Part shown: piece after piece, positions 27,653 to 36,281 of the stretch
Layout: every line of letters starts with the position of its first letter
Numbering within the stretch: position 1 is the first letter of the stretch
From: Demequina aurantiaca
GTDB taxonomy: Bacteria; Actinomycetota; Actinomycetes; Actinomycetales; Demequinaceae
Length of the DNA stretch: 64,000 bases
NCBI RefSeq assembly: GCF_000975135.1
Contig: NZ_BBRF01000001.1
Location: 1,490,380-1,554,379, forward strand
Direction of reading: 5' to 3'
Position numbers and translations under genes: made by a program
The notes under the pieces: generated by a model
Database searches by the model: none
Told to the model about the DNA's origin: nothing
What the model saw: the letters and a program-made list of their open reading frames with translations, nothing else

Positions 27653-28252
27653 ATGAACGAACACCACCACAAGGGCCTTGAGCCACAGGCCAGGGGGCGC
27701 GACAACATCGTCCGCGCTATGGGCGGCACGGCGCACGCGATGCGCCGCCACCTCGACCACTCGATGCACGAGGTTCCCGGGCGCACCAGTGCCTGGGCCG
27801 TGATGCGACACCTCTCCCACCACGGTCCCACCACGCAGGCGGATCTCGCTCGTGCGGTGGGAGTTGCCGGATCGACGTTGACTCGCCGCCTCGAGCAGAT
27901 GGAGGACGACGGACTGATCGGACGCACCGACGACCCCGACGACGGTCGGCGTATCATCGTCGCGCTGAGCGTAGCGGGCTCGACGCTGCTCGCCGAACAA
28001 CGAGAGCGCAACCGCGCTGAGATCGACCGCCTCACCGCAGGCGCCGCGCCCGCGGACCTCGATGCCGTATGGCGCGTTCTTGATGTAGTGCGCGCCAATC
28101 TCCGTGAGCTTCATCCCGAAGCGGAGGGTCACGGTGGTCCCGGCCGTCGTGGCGGGCGCGGCGGGTCCAGAGGGCGTCGACGTGAACCCGGCGGCCCAGA
28201 GGAACGCGGGGGCCCTGGCCTCAACCGTCACCTCAGTGAGGAGTCCGAATGA
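27653..28252 (+). CDS. MarR-family regulator of the adjacent ABC exporter
   Basis: A 199-residue regulator. The winged-helix core (residues about 45-115) contains TTQADLARAVGVAGSTLTRRLEQMEDDGLI, then a wing DDPDDGRRIIVALS. The last 45 residues are Gly/Arg/Glu-rich and probably disordered, longer than usual in MarR. AAGGAGGA lies at 27639-27646. The stop overlaps the ABC exporter start (ATGA), so regulator and exporter are one operon, consistent with substrate-induced efflux. Confidence 0.9.
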   Translation: MNEHHHKGLEPQARGRDNIVRAMGGTAHAMRRHLDHSMHEVPGRTSAWAVMRHLSHHGPTTQADLARAVGVAGSTLTRRLEQMEDDGLIGRTDDPDDGRRIIVALSVAGSTLLAEQRERNRAEIDRLTAGAAPADLDAVWRVLDVVRANLRELHPEAEGHGGPGRRGGRGGSRGRRREPGGPEERGGPGLNRHLSEESE

Positions 28253-30156
28253 GTACGCCGGCACCCCCGGGTTCGCGCCGCGCGGCAATCGGGACGCCGC
28301 CCGGCGGTGGCCACGGCGGGCGACGCATGGATGAGGAGACCCAGCGACGCCTGAACGCCGAGGCCCCCGTCATCCCGCACCTGTGGAGCCGCGTGGGCAA
28401 ACTCTTCGCGCCGTACAAGCGTTCGCTGGCAATGACGGCCGTGCTCGTCATGTTCACGGCTGGCGCCGCAGTGATCCCGCCGCTGATCGTGGAGCGCATC
28501 TTCGACAACGCGCTGTTCCCCACGGACGGCTCGGGGGTCAACCTGCCGCTGCTGGGCGAACTCGTGCTGGTGATGGTGCTGATCTATATTGCCGTCGCGG
28601 GGCTGAGCGTCTGGCAGACGCTGCTGACTTCGACGGTGGGAAACCGCGTCACCGGGGACCTACGGGTGCAGCTCTTCACTCGCCTGCAGTCCATGGATCT
28701 CGCGTTCTTCACTCGCACCAAGACCGGCGTCATTCAGTCTCGCCTGCAGAACGATGTGGGCGGCGTGGCAGGGGTGCTCACGACATTTGTCAGCTCCATC
28801 GTCGGCAACGTGGTCACGGTGATCGCGTCGTTGATCGCCATGATCTTGCTGGATTGGCGCCTCACGTTGATTGCCGTGGTCCTGATGCCGGCTCTCGTGG
28901 TGGTGCAGCGTCGCGTGGGCCAGATCCGCGCGCGCATCGCCGCACAGACGCAGGAGTCGCTGTCCGAGATGACGGCCATCACGCAGGAGACGCTCAGTGT
29001 CTCGGGCATCCTGCTGAGCAAGGTCTACAACCGCCAGCGCGCCGAGACCGAGCGCTACTCGGCGGAGAACCGCAACCAGATTCGGCTACAGGTGCGCCAG
29101 GCCATGAGTGGCCAGTGGTTCTTCGGGCTGGTTACCGTCATCATGTCCTCGGTGCCCGCGGTGATCTACCTCTTTGCTGGGATCCTGATCGCCAGGTCGA
29201 CTGACTCCGGCACCGCGCCGGCCATCACCGCCGGAACGGTGGTCGCCTTCACTGCCATCCAGTCTCGGCTGCTCTTTCCCCTGATGGCGCTCATGCGCGT
29301 TGCCCTCGAGGTGCAGACCTCCAAGGCGCTCTTTGCGCGCATCTTCGAATATCTGGACCTGGTCCCGGCCATCGAAGACGCTCCGGACGCCCGCGATGTG
29401 TCTGAGGCTCCCGGACCGGAGGGGCGTGTCGAATTTCGCAACGTCACCTTCCGCTACCCGGATGCTCCGGCGGACTCGCGCGCCACGCTAGACGGGGTGT
29501 CGTTCACTGTTGAGCCCGGCAGCACGCACGCGTTCGTCGGCCCCAGTGGAGCCGGCAAGACCACCATCGTGTACCTGGCCGCCCGTCTCCACGAGGCATC
29601 GGGCGGAGGCGTGATCTTTGCCGGGCAAGACGTGCGCGAACTGACCCACGAATCCGTGGTGGAGCGTGTGGGCGTGGTGAGCCAGGAGACGTACCTGTTC
29701 CACGCGACCATTGCGGAGAACCTGCGCTACGCCAAGCCGGACGCCACCCAGGAGGAACTCGAGGACGCGTGCCGCAAGGCGAACATTCACGACGCCATCT
29801 CGAGTTTTGAGCATGGATACGACACGCTGGTGGGGGAGCGCGGCTATCGCCTCTCCGGTGGAGAGAAGCAGCGCATCGCGATCGCTCGCGTGCTGCTTAA
29901 GGATCCGCCGGTGCTATTGCTTGACGAGGCGACCTCCGCGCTCGACACCGTGTCCGAGCGAGTGGTGCAGGCCGCCCTTGACCGGGCTGCCGAGGGGCGC
30001 ACCACACTCACCGTTGCGCACCGGCTGTCCACCGTGGCGGACGCCGACGTGATTCACGTGGTGGACGCGGGGCGGATCGTGGAGACCGGCACTCACGCCG
30101 AACTCATTGCGTTGGGTGGGCTCTATGCGCGCTTGGCGGAGCAGCAGCGCGACTAG
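28249..30156 (+). CDS. ABC multidrug exporter half-transporter (type I, MsbA/LmrA-like)
   Basis: A 635-residue exporter with a fused transmembrane domain (six helices, about 60-340) and NBD (about 380-620), working as a dimer. Walker A is GPSGAGKTT, signature LSGGEKQRIAIARVLL, Walker B VLLLDEATSALD, switch His in VAHRLST. The first 35 residues are Pro/Gly/Arg-rich. It is translationally coupled to the MarR gene. The substrate is likely a toxic hydrophobic compound or a lipid; this is an inference from family and regulator. Confidence 0.93.
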   Translation: MSTPAPPGSRRAAIGTPPGGGHGGRRMDEETQRRLNAEAPVIPHLWSRVGKLFAPYKRSLAMTAVLVMFTAGAAVIPPLIVERIFDNALFPTDGSGVNLPLLGELVLVMVLIYIAVAGLSVWQTLLTSTVGNRVTGDLRVQLFTRLQSMDLAFFTRTKTGVIQSRLQNDVGGVAGVLTTFVSSIVGNVVTVIASLIAMILLDWRLTLIAVVLMPALVVVQRRVGQIRARIAAQTQESLSEMTAITQETLSVSGILLSKVYNRQRAETERYSAENRNQIRLQVRQAMSGQWFFGLVTVIMSSVPAVIYLFAGILIARSTDSGTAPAITAGTVVAFTAIQSRLLFPLMALMRVALEVQTSKALFARIFEYLDLVPAIEDAPDARDVSEAPGPEGRVEFRNVTFRYPDAPADSRATLDGVSFTVEPGSTHAFVGPSGAGKTTIVYLAARLHEASGGGVIFAGQDVRELTHESVVERVGVVSQETYLFHATIAENLRYAKPDATQEELEDACRKANIHDAISSFEHGYDTLVGERGYRLSGGEKQRIAIARVLLKDPPVLLLDEATSALDTVSERVVQAALDRAAEGRTTLTVAHRLSTVADADVIHVVDAGRIVETGTHAELIALGGLYARLAEQQRD

Positions 30157-30183
30157 ACAGGATTCTGGCCCATGTCGGGGCAT

Positions 30184-30222
30184 AAAAAAACGGCGGGACT
30201 GGGCTTTCGCCCCGTCCCGCCG
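30184..30222 (-). terminator. Intrinsic terminator with U tract for the Cys-rich peptide gene
   Basis: CGGCGGGACTGGGC pairs with GCCCCGTCCCGCCG (one mismatch) over a TTTC loop. On the minus strand it is followed by seven U residues (A7 at 30184-30190). It is 22 bases past the stop of the 34-residue peptide gene and also faces the end of the ABC exporter, which it could stop as a plain hairpin. Confidence 0.85.
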
Positions 30223-30244
30223 CTCTTCTAGAAGTGCGTGTCGA

Positions 30245-30349
30245 CTAGCTGCAGCCGCATGAACCGCCGCAGCATCCGCCGGTGTTGTCCTCGGCGGCAG
30301 GCTTCTCTGCCTTGATGTCGATCAGGTCGATGTTCTTGATGTCAGCCAT
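30245..30349 (-). CDS. 34-residue Cys-rich small peptide
   Basis: A short gene with good expression signals: ATG at 30349, AAGGAG seven bases upstream, stop TAG at 30245, then a U-tract terminator. The peptide begins MADIKNIDLIDIKAEKPAAE and ends in a Gly/Cys/Ser core with four Cys (GGCCGGSCGCS). No signal peptide is apparent. It follows the acetyltransferase gene by 64 bases on the same strand. Possibilities are a metal- or thiol-active peptide or the precursor of a modified peptide; no modification enzyme (YcaO, Lan, radical SAM) is seen in the window, so function is open. Confidence 0.75.
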   Translation of the reverse strand: MADIKNIDLIDIKAEKPAAEDNTGGCCGGSCGCS

Positions 30350-30413
30350 ATGCGTCTCCTTCGCTCGAGGTCAGGCCCCGAATATGGACCTGTTCACACT
30401 GTAACCCCGCTGG

Positions 30414-30995
30414 CTACAAATTCCTTACCACGCGGGCGGGGCTACCCACCGCGACGACGTTCGCGGGCAGGTCCTTCACCACCACCGACCCGGCGCCAAC
30501 CACGGTGTTCTCACCAATCGTCACGCCTGGACACACGATCACGCCGCCGCCCAGCCATACGTTGTCGCCAATCACGATGGGCTCTGCGGCCTCCCACTTG
30601 TCGCGCCGCAGGTCGGCCTCGACGGGATGGGTGGGCGTCAGCAACTGCACGTTCGGCCCCATTTGCACGTCCTGGCCAATGGTGATGGCGGCCACGTCGA
30701 GGGCCATCAGCCCGAAGTTCGCGAACGTCCCCGAGCCGATGCTGATGTTGCTTCCGTAGTCCACGTGCAGCGGCGGCCGGATGTCAACGTCGTCTCCGAC
30801 GTGGCCGAGCAGCTCGTGCAGCAGCACGGTCGCCTCATGGCGGTCCCTGTCGTAGAGCTCCCCGTATCGCGAGGCACGTGCACGAGCGCCCCGCATCGCA
30901 GCAGCCATATCGTCGTCAACACCGCGGTACAGGTCGCCCGCCTCCATGCGCTCGCGCATGGTGCGCCCATCGTTGAGGTCCGGGGTCTCGGTCAT
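30414..30995 (-). CDS. Sugar O-acetyltransferase (maltose/galactoside acetyltransferase family)
   Basis: A 193-residue left-handed beta-helix acetyltransferase using acetyl-CoA. The family N-terminus (TMRERMEAGDLYRGVDDDM) is present. Hexapeptide repeats run from about residue 75, and the catalytic His is in the LLTPTHPV stretch, followed by IVIGDNVWLGGGV and VVGAGSVVVKD. The ATG at 30995 is five bases after the M13 peptidase stop on the same strand, so the two are probably one operon. Confidence 0.9.
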   Translation of the reverse strand: MTETPDLNDGRTMRERMEAGDLYRGVDDDMAAAMRGARARASRYGELYDRDRHEATVLLHELLGHVGDDVDIRPPLHVDYGSNISIGSGTFANFGLMALDVAAITIGQDVQMGPNVQLLTPTHPVEADLRRDKWEAAEPIVIGDNVWLGGGVIVCPGVTIGENTVVGAGSVVVKDLPANVVAVGSPARVVRNL

Positions 30996-30999
30996 GGCG

Positions 31000-32946
31000 C
31001 TACCAGATCGTCACGCGCTGTTCGGGGGCGAGGTAGAGAGCGTCGTCCGCTCCCACCTCGAAGGCCTCGTACCAGGCGTCCATGTTGCGGACGATGCCGT
31101 TGACGCGGAACTCGCTGGGGGAGTGTGGGTCCGTGGCGAGGCGGGTCTTGAGCGCCTCGTCGCGAACCTTGATCTGCTCGCACAGTGCGTAGCCGAGGAA
31201 GTAGCGCTGCAGTCCGGTGTAGCCGTCGATGACGGGGGCGTTGGTGATGTCACCGCCGCAGGCGATCTCGTAGGCACGTAGCGCGATCATGACCCCGGCG
31301 AGGTCGCCGATGTTCTCCCCGATGGTCAGCGCGCCGTTGACGCTGTGGTCGCCGTCTTCGCCCTCGAGCTGCTTGGGCGTATAGCCGTCGAACTGCTCAA
31401 TCAGCACACGGGCGCGCTGCATGAACGCGTCGCGATCTTCCTCGGTCCACCAGTCGGTGAGTTTGCCGGTGCCGTCGAATTTGCTGCCCTGGTCATCGAA
31501 GCCGTGACCAATCTCGTGACCGATGACGGAGCCAATGGCGCCGTAGTTCACGGCGTCGTCAGCATCGGCATCGAAGAATGGGGGCTGCAGGATGGCCGCT
31601 GGGAACACGATCTCGTTGGCCGTGGGTAGGTAGTACGCGTTCACCGTTTGTGGGGTCATCAACCACTCGGTGCGGTCGACGGGCTTGCCGATCTTGGACC
31701 AGTCCCAATCCTCGTCGAACGCAGCGCCGGCGCGAATGTTGCCCAGCAGATCCGTCGCGCTCAGCGTGAGAGCTGAGTAATCACGCCACTTCTCGGGGTA
31801 GCCGATCTTGGGGGTGAACTGACCGATCTTGATGAGGGCCTTGGCCTTGGTCGCGTCGGTCATCCACTCGAGTCCGTCGATGGACGTGCGGTAGGCGGCC
31901 ACCAGGTTCTCCACCAGGGTGTCCATGCGCTCCTTGTGGGACGGCGGGAAGTGCTTCTCGACGTAGAGCTGGCCGACCTCCTCGCCCACGAGGCCCTCGA
32001 CCAGGCTGATGCCGCGCTTCCACCGTTCGCGCTGCTCGGGTGCGCCGGACAGCACGGTGCCGTAGAACTCGAAGTTGGCCTTGGTGATCTCGTCAGTCAG
32101 GTACGCGGCGCGACCGAGCACGACGCGCCAGCGCAACCACGCCTTCCACTCTTCGACCGACTCAGCGGGCCACAGCTCGCCTAGGGCGTCAAGGTAGCTG
32201 GGCTCCGAGGCGATGAGCAGGTCCTCGGCCGCGTGCGGCATGCGGATGGCGTCCGCCCACTCGCGCCACGGGAATCCGCCCGCGGTTTCGATGAGCGCCA
32301 CCAGGGTCGTGGGGTTGTGCGTGAGGTCGGCCTCGCGCGTCTTGACGTTGTCCCAGTGGAAGCTTGCGATCCGCTTCTCGAGTGCGAAGACCTGGGCACC
32401 GGTGAAGTCCAGGCCAGTCAGCCCCGCCATGCGGTCGATGTGCGCGATGTACTTGTCGCGAATGTCCGCGTGAGCGTCCTCGCGGTAGTAGGCCTCGTCG
32501 GGCAGTCCAATGCCGCCCTGCATGATGTAGACCACGTTCTCGTCGGGCGAGTTCGCGTCTGCGTGAACGTAGTAGCCCACCGCCCCGCCCACGCCGGTGC
32601 GCTGCAACTGGCCCATCGCGCTTGCGAGTTCCGCGTGGGTGGTCGCCCCATCGATGAGTTCGAGATCCGGACCGAGCGGCTCGACACCCATCTCGTTGAT
32701 GCGGTGCTCGTCCATGAACGACGCGTACAGCGCGCCGATGCGGCTGCCCGTGGGCGCCACGTCGACCAGTGCGCGCACGTGAGCCTCCGCCTCGTCCCGA
32801 AGCTTGTAGAACGAGCCATCGGCACTGCGGTCCGAGGGAATCTCGTGGGACTCCTCCCACGGGCCCGTCACGTGACGGAAGAAGTCGTCGCCGGGGCGCA
32901 CGGTGGGGGAGAAGGTGGACGCGTCGATGCCTGAGTTCAGTGCCAT
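31000..32946 (-). CDS. pepO: M13 (neprilysin/PepO) family zinc endopeptidase
   Basis: A 648-residue metallopeptidase that cleaves small peptides. The zinc motif is VIGHEIGHGFDDQGSKFD (HExxH), and the third ligand lies in ENIGDLAG (ExxxD). The upstream NAYY element of substrate binding is also there (TVNAYYLPTANEIVFP). It has no signal peptide, so it is cytoplasmic, as in PepO. The C-terminus ends in RVTIW, near the usual family end with the RxW motif. The ATG at 32946 is used. Confidence 0.94.
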   Translation of the reverse strand: MALNSGIDASTFSPTVRPGDDFFRHVTGPWEESHEIPSDRSADGSFYKLRDEAEAHVRALVDVAPTGSRIGALYASFMDEHRINEMGVEPLGPDLELIDGATTHAELASAMGQLQRTGVGGAVGYYVHADANSPDENVVYIMQGGIGLPDEAYYREDAHADIRDKYIAHIDRMAGLTGLDFTGAQVFALEKRIASFHWDNVKTREADLTHNPTTLVALIETAGGFPWREWADAIRMPHAAEDLLIASEPSYLDALGELWPAESVEEWKAWLRWRVVLGRAAYLTDEITKANFEFYGTVLSGAPEQRERWKRGISLVEGLVGEEVGQLYVEKHFPPSHKERMDTLVENLVAAYRTSIDGLEWMTDATKAKALIKIGQFTPKIGYPEKWRDYSALTLSATDLLGNIRAGAAFDEDWDWSKIGKPVDRTEWLMTPQTVNAYYLPTANEIVFPAAILQPPFFDADADDAVNYGAIGSVIGHEIGHGFDDQGSKFDGTGKLTDWWTEEDRDAFMQRARVLIEQFDGYTPKQLEGEDGDHSVNGALTIGENIGDLAGVMIALRAYEIACGGDITNAPVIDGYTGLQRYFLGYALCEQIKVRDEALKTRLATDPHSPSEFRVNGIVRNMDAWYEAFEVGADDALYLAPEQRVTIW

Positions 32947-33040
32947 GCCTTTACCTTAGGGCGAGCGGCCGATGCTGGGGCCCAAGTTTCGCCCCCGGCT
33001 AAGCGCCGCGAGGAGAGGAGGAGCCTGGCACAATGTTCGT

Positions 33041-33490
33041 ATGCGCCTACACATTGGATCAGATCACGCTGGGTTTGAACTCAAGCAGCACTTGATTGCT
33101 CACCTCACCACCGAGGGGCATGACGTCGTGGATCACGGCGCGTTTGAGTACGACGCGCTCGATGACTACCCCTCGTTCTGCATTTCTGCTGCCGAGGCAG
33201 TGATGGCAGAGCCCGGCACACTCGGCATCGTGATCGGCGGCTCCGGAAACGGCGAGCAACTGGCCGCCAACAGGGTCAAGGGTATTCGCGCCGCACTTGC
33301 CTGGAGCGTTGAGATCGCGCAGCTCGCGCGTCAGCACAACGACGCCAATGTGGTGAGCGTGGGCGGACGCTTTCACACGCAGGAGGAGGCAACCGCGATC
33401 GTGGAGGCCTTCATCGCCACGCCGTTTAGTGAGGATGAGCGCCACCAGCGTCGCATCGACGAGATGATGGCGTACACGCCCTCCACGTAG
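33041..33490 (+). CDS. rpiB: Ribose-5-phosphate isomerase B
   Basis: A 149-residue RpiB/LacAB-family isomerase interconverting ribose-5-phosphate and ribulose-5-phosphate. SDHAGFELKQHL at residues 7-18 and the phosphate-binding GGSGNGEQLAANRVKGIRAAL near 78-98 are typical. In the usual Cys position of E. coli-type enzymes the loop reads GSGNGE, as in the actinobacterial branch that uses a Glu. The start at ATG 33041 is fixed by homology; the AGGAGAGGAGGAG stretch lies about 17 bases upstream, further than normal. Confidence 0.93.
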   Translation: MRLHIGSDHAGFELKQHLIAHLTTEGHDVVDHGAFEYDALDDYPSFCISAAEAVMAEPGTLGIVIGGSGNGEQLAANRVKGIRAALAWSVEIAQLARQHNDANVVSVGGRFHTQEEATAIVEAFIATPFSEDERHQRRIDEMMAYTPST

Positions 33491-33512
33491 ATTTTCGTAG
33501 CGCTAGCGCGCG

Positions 33513-33574
33513 ACGCGAGAAAGCCCCCGCCGGACGCCCGGATGACTCCAGGCCCGACAGGGGCTTTCTCGCGT
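33513..33574. terminator. Bidirectional terminator between rpiB and the first eis-like gene
   Basis: A 15-bp perfect stem (ACGCGAGAAAGCCCC and its complement) encloses a 32-nt loop between two convergent genes. It lies 22 bases past the rpiB stop and about 10 bases past the stop of the acetyltransferase on the other strand. Confidence 0.8.
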
Positions 33575-33583
33575 TTCGCGGGT

Positions 33584-34852
33584 CTAGAAGTCCCAGTTGG
33601 TCAGTGGTGCGACCGGCGAGAGCATCGCGATTGCGAGTTCACGTGCCTGTCCGGGGGTGTTCTCCTTGACGAGGCCAGCCGCGCTGAGAGCCTCGAGTGA
33701 GGTGCCGCCCAAGTAAACCGTGCCCAGGTGACGGATATCCATCTGGAGGTCAGCATCGGCGGGGGTACCGTCGACGCGAGTGACCGTGGCGTCCCCGTCC
33801 TTGACGACGATGCGCCACGAGCCGGCGTTCTCCGCCACGTGCTTGTCGCTGAGGTGGAACGTGACATCGCAGTCGTGGAAGTACTCGCGTGACATCAGCG
33901 CCTCGGGCACATTCAGCAGGCGCACCCAGATGTTGTCGATGACCTTGGTACGTGCGCCGCGCGCGTCCTTGAGCTGGAACAGGAGCGGGTCGTCGGTCGC
34001 GAGGTTCTCGGTGTTCGTGGTGCCCACGAGGTCGAAGTCCGTGAGGACCTGCCAGAGCTTCTGGGAAGCCGCCGGAGTGAGCGAGCCATGCTCGCGCACC
34101 TGGGCCACGCCGTCGTGGATTCCCAGCGAGGAGTCGGGCTTGCGGCGGAAGAACGCGTACGCCACGGGCTCGCCGGCGTCCTCAATGATGCAGATTCGCC
34201 ACTTCTCCATGCCGTGGCGGTTGCCTACCGGGTCGGTAAAGCGTGCGTTGCGGCCGGAGCCCACCGGGTTCAGGATGGTGCCGGGGCGCTCGAGCTTGGC
34301 CTGCAGGTCTGCGACCAATTGATCGTGCTGGTCAAAGTCCGCGCGTTCGAGGCGGACGGTGAGCTCCTCGGTGCCGTCGACATGCCACATCCGGGGACCG
34401 CGGGGGATCGAGGCCTTGACGGTCTGGGCGCCCATGCCGTAGCCGAATCGTGAGTAGATCTCGGACTCCATGGCGTACAGCACGCTGACGTGCTCGCCTC
34501 GTGCAATGCTGCGCGCGAAGTGGTCGTGGATCATGGTGGTCATGAGCCCGCGGCGGCGGTGGGCCGGGTGGACTCCCAGCCAGGACAGGCCCGCGGTGGA
34601 GACCCGGCGGCCGCCCGGCGTGATCATGTCCGTACCAAAGCTGGCGTGGACGCCGGCGAGTTCGCCTACCGTGCCGCGACGCTCGTCCGTGACTTCGACC
34701 GCGCGCGACCGCTCGACGGGAATGGCGTCGATGTAGTCCTGACGATCCTCCTTGAGCCATTCGCCCACGAAGGCCCACTGGACCACCTGGAACAGCTCGT
34801 CGATACGCGATTCATCGATGCTGACTGACTGATAACCCTCTGATTTCTTCAC
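33584..34852 (-). CDS. Eis-family GNAT N-acetyltransferase, copy 1
   Basis: A 422-residue protein with the tripartite Eis architecture: N-terminal GNAT fold (about 1-150), central GNAT-like region, and a C-terminal sterol-carrier-like domain. The acetyl-CoA loop is LGVHPAHRRRGLMTTM. A Tyr in the position of the Eis general acid follows (EIYSRFGYGMG), and the protein ends in Phe (TNWDF), whose free carboxylate is catalytic in Eis. Eis proteins acetylate several amines of a substrate, including aminoglycosides; the substrate here is unknown. Confidence 0.88.
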   Translation of the reverse strand: MKKSEGYQSVSIDESRIDELFQVVQWAFVGEWLKEDRQDYIDAIPVERSRAVEVTDERRGTVGELAGVHASFGTDMITPGGRRVSTAGLSWLGVHPAHRRRGLMTTMIHDHFARSIARGEHVSVLYAMESEIYSRFGYGMGAQTVKASIPRGPRMWHVDGTEELTVRLERADFDQHDQLVADLQAKLERPGTILNPVGSGRNARFTDPVGNRHGMEKWRICIIEDAGEPVAYAFFRRKPDSSLGIHDGVAQVREHGSLTPAASQKLWQVLTDFDLVGTTNTENLATDDPLLFQLKDARGARTKVIDNIWVRLLNVPEALMSREYFHDCDVTFHLSDKHVAENAGSWRIVVKDGDATVTRVDGTPADADLQMDIRHLGTVYLGGTSLEALSAAGLVKENTPGQARELAIAMLSPVAPLTNWDF

Positions 34853-34904
34853 CTGCCAATCGTTTCAGGTTTACCTGCCTTTGGGAAACCGGCGACGAAA
34901 GTCG

Positions 34905-36260
34905 TCAGAACTGGAACGAGGACATCGGCGCCTGCGGTGATTGCATGGCCACTGATAGCAGGCGTGATGCGCCCGGGGTGTGCTCGAGAACTAGCCCAGC
35001 CTCCGTCAGAGTCTGAACCGTCACGCCGCCGAGGTAGGCCGCGCTGAGTTCCTGGATGCCGATGCTGAGGTCTGGCAGGTGTGCGGCGTCGTTGTCGCTC
35101 TCGCCGACCTTGGCGACGTGCGCCAGTTGTATACCGCCGTCGGCGTCGGGAGACCCCGCCACGGCATCGTCTGTACCGTCGTCAAAGTCAGAGGTAAACA
35201 TCGGCTCGGTGGTGATCCGCCATCGTCCGGCATTGGCGGGCACATGGTAGTCAGTCACCTCAATGACCATGTCTACGGGAGACTCGTAGGTGCGCGCCTC
35301 GAGCGCTCGCGGCACATCAAGGATTCGCACCCATAGATCGTCCTCGATGACAGCCTTGGGAGCGCGCTGATCCATGGCGAGCCACATCAGTCGATCATCC
35401 AGCGGCAACGACTCGACGTGAATGTCGTCGGTCAGATCGAGGTCGAACAGCACACCCCACAGCCGTCTCGAGGCGGCACCCGTCGTCGTGACGAACTCGT
35501 TCACTGTGACCGAACCATTCGACACGTTGCCGACCCACTTCGCCTTGCGCTTGAAGATGGCGTACGCGAGTGCCTCGTTGCTGGCGTCGCTCACGACCGC
35601 TATTCGCAAACCCTCCTCCTCGCGACGCTCATTCACGTCCGACGCGAAGACCTCGCGGGCCAAATGCACGCTGTCGCGGACCATCGCCCCAGGTCTGGTC
35701 ACGCGGCGTTGCAGGTCAGCCATCAGGTCTGAGTGGTCATCAGCGGTGAGCTTCTCGAGGCGCACGTTGAGCTCCGCGGTGCCGGGAACGTCGCGCAGTT
35801 CCGCACCGCGACTGAACTTGGCTCGCGCATGCCACGCGGCCACCCCATAGCCAAAGCGCTGGTAGATCTGCGGCTCGGCAGCGCCCAATGCGCTGATGTA
35901 CTCGCCGCGAGCGAGCGAACGCTCAAAGTGGTCGCGCATCATCGACGTGAGGAGTCCGCGCCGGCGATGGCCGGGGTGCACTCCCACCCAACTCAGTGCG
36001 GAGGTGGGCACCCGCTCACCACCGGGAACCACCATCTCAAGTGGAAAGCTCGCGCGAATCGCCACCAGGGTTCCCGGCTCGCCGAGAGTCGGGTCGGCGA
36101 TCGCCATGCCGCGGCCCCGGTCCCACGGAAAGGCGCTCTTGAACGCCCTGCGCTCCTCGGGTAGCCACGGGTTGAGGAACGCCCACTCGTCGAGGTCGAC
36201 GATGTCGTCCCAACGGTCCGGGGTCAGGTCAAGCGGCTCGTAGCCGTCTGTAGAGGCCAT
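34905..36260 (-). CDS. Eis-family GNAT N-acetyltransferase, copy 2
   Basis: A 451-residue paralogue of the next gene downstream, with the same three-domain plan. The cofactor loop is VGVHPGHRRRGLLTSM, the Tyr stretch is QIYQRFGYGVA, and the C-terminus is SSFQF, again with terminal Phe. It carries an extra acidic insertion before the C-terminal domain (about residues 345-375). The two copies are 52 bases apart in the same direction and well diverged, so this is an old tandem duplication with retained catalytic features. Confidence 0.88.
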   Translation of the reverse strand: MASTDGYEPLDLTPDRWDDIVDLDEWAFLNPWLPEERRAFKSAFPWDRGRGMAIADPTLGEPGTLVAIRASFPLEMVVPGGERVPTSALSWVGVHPGHRRRGLLTSMMRDHFERSLARGEYISALGAAEPQIYQRFGYGVAAWHARAKFSRGAELRDVPGTAELNVRLEKLTADDHSDLMADLQRRVTRPGAMVRDSVHLAREVFASDVNERREEEGLRIAVVSDASNEALAYAIFKRKAKWVGNVSNGSVTVNEFVTTTGAASRRLWGVLFDLDLTDDIHVESLPLDDRLMWLAMDQRAPKAVIEDDLWVRILDVPRALEARTYESPVDMVIEVTDYHVPANAGRWRITTEPMFTSDFDDGTDDAVAGSPDADGGIQLAHVAKVGESDNDAAHLPDLSIGIQELSAAYLGGVTVQTLTEAGLVLEHTPGASRLLSVAMQSPQAPMSSFQF

Positions 36261-36281
36261 GAGCCAATTCTGGCACCGACC

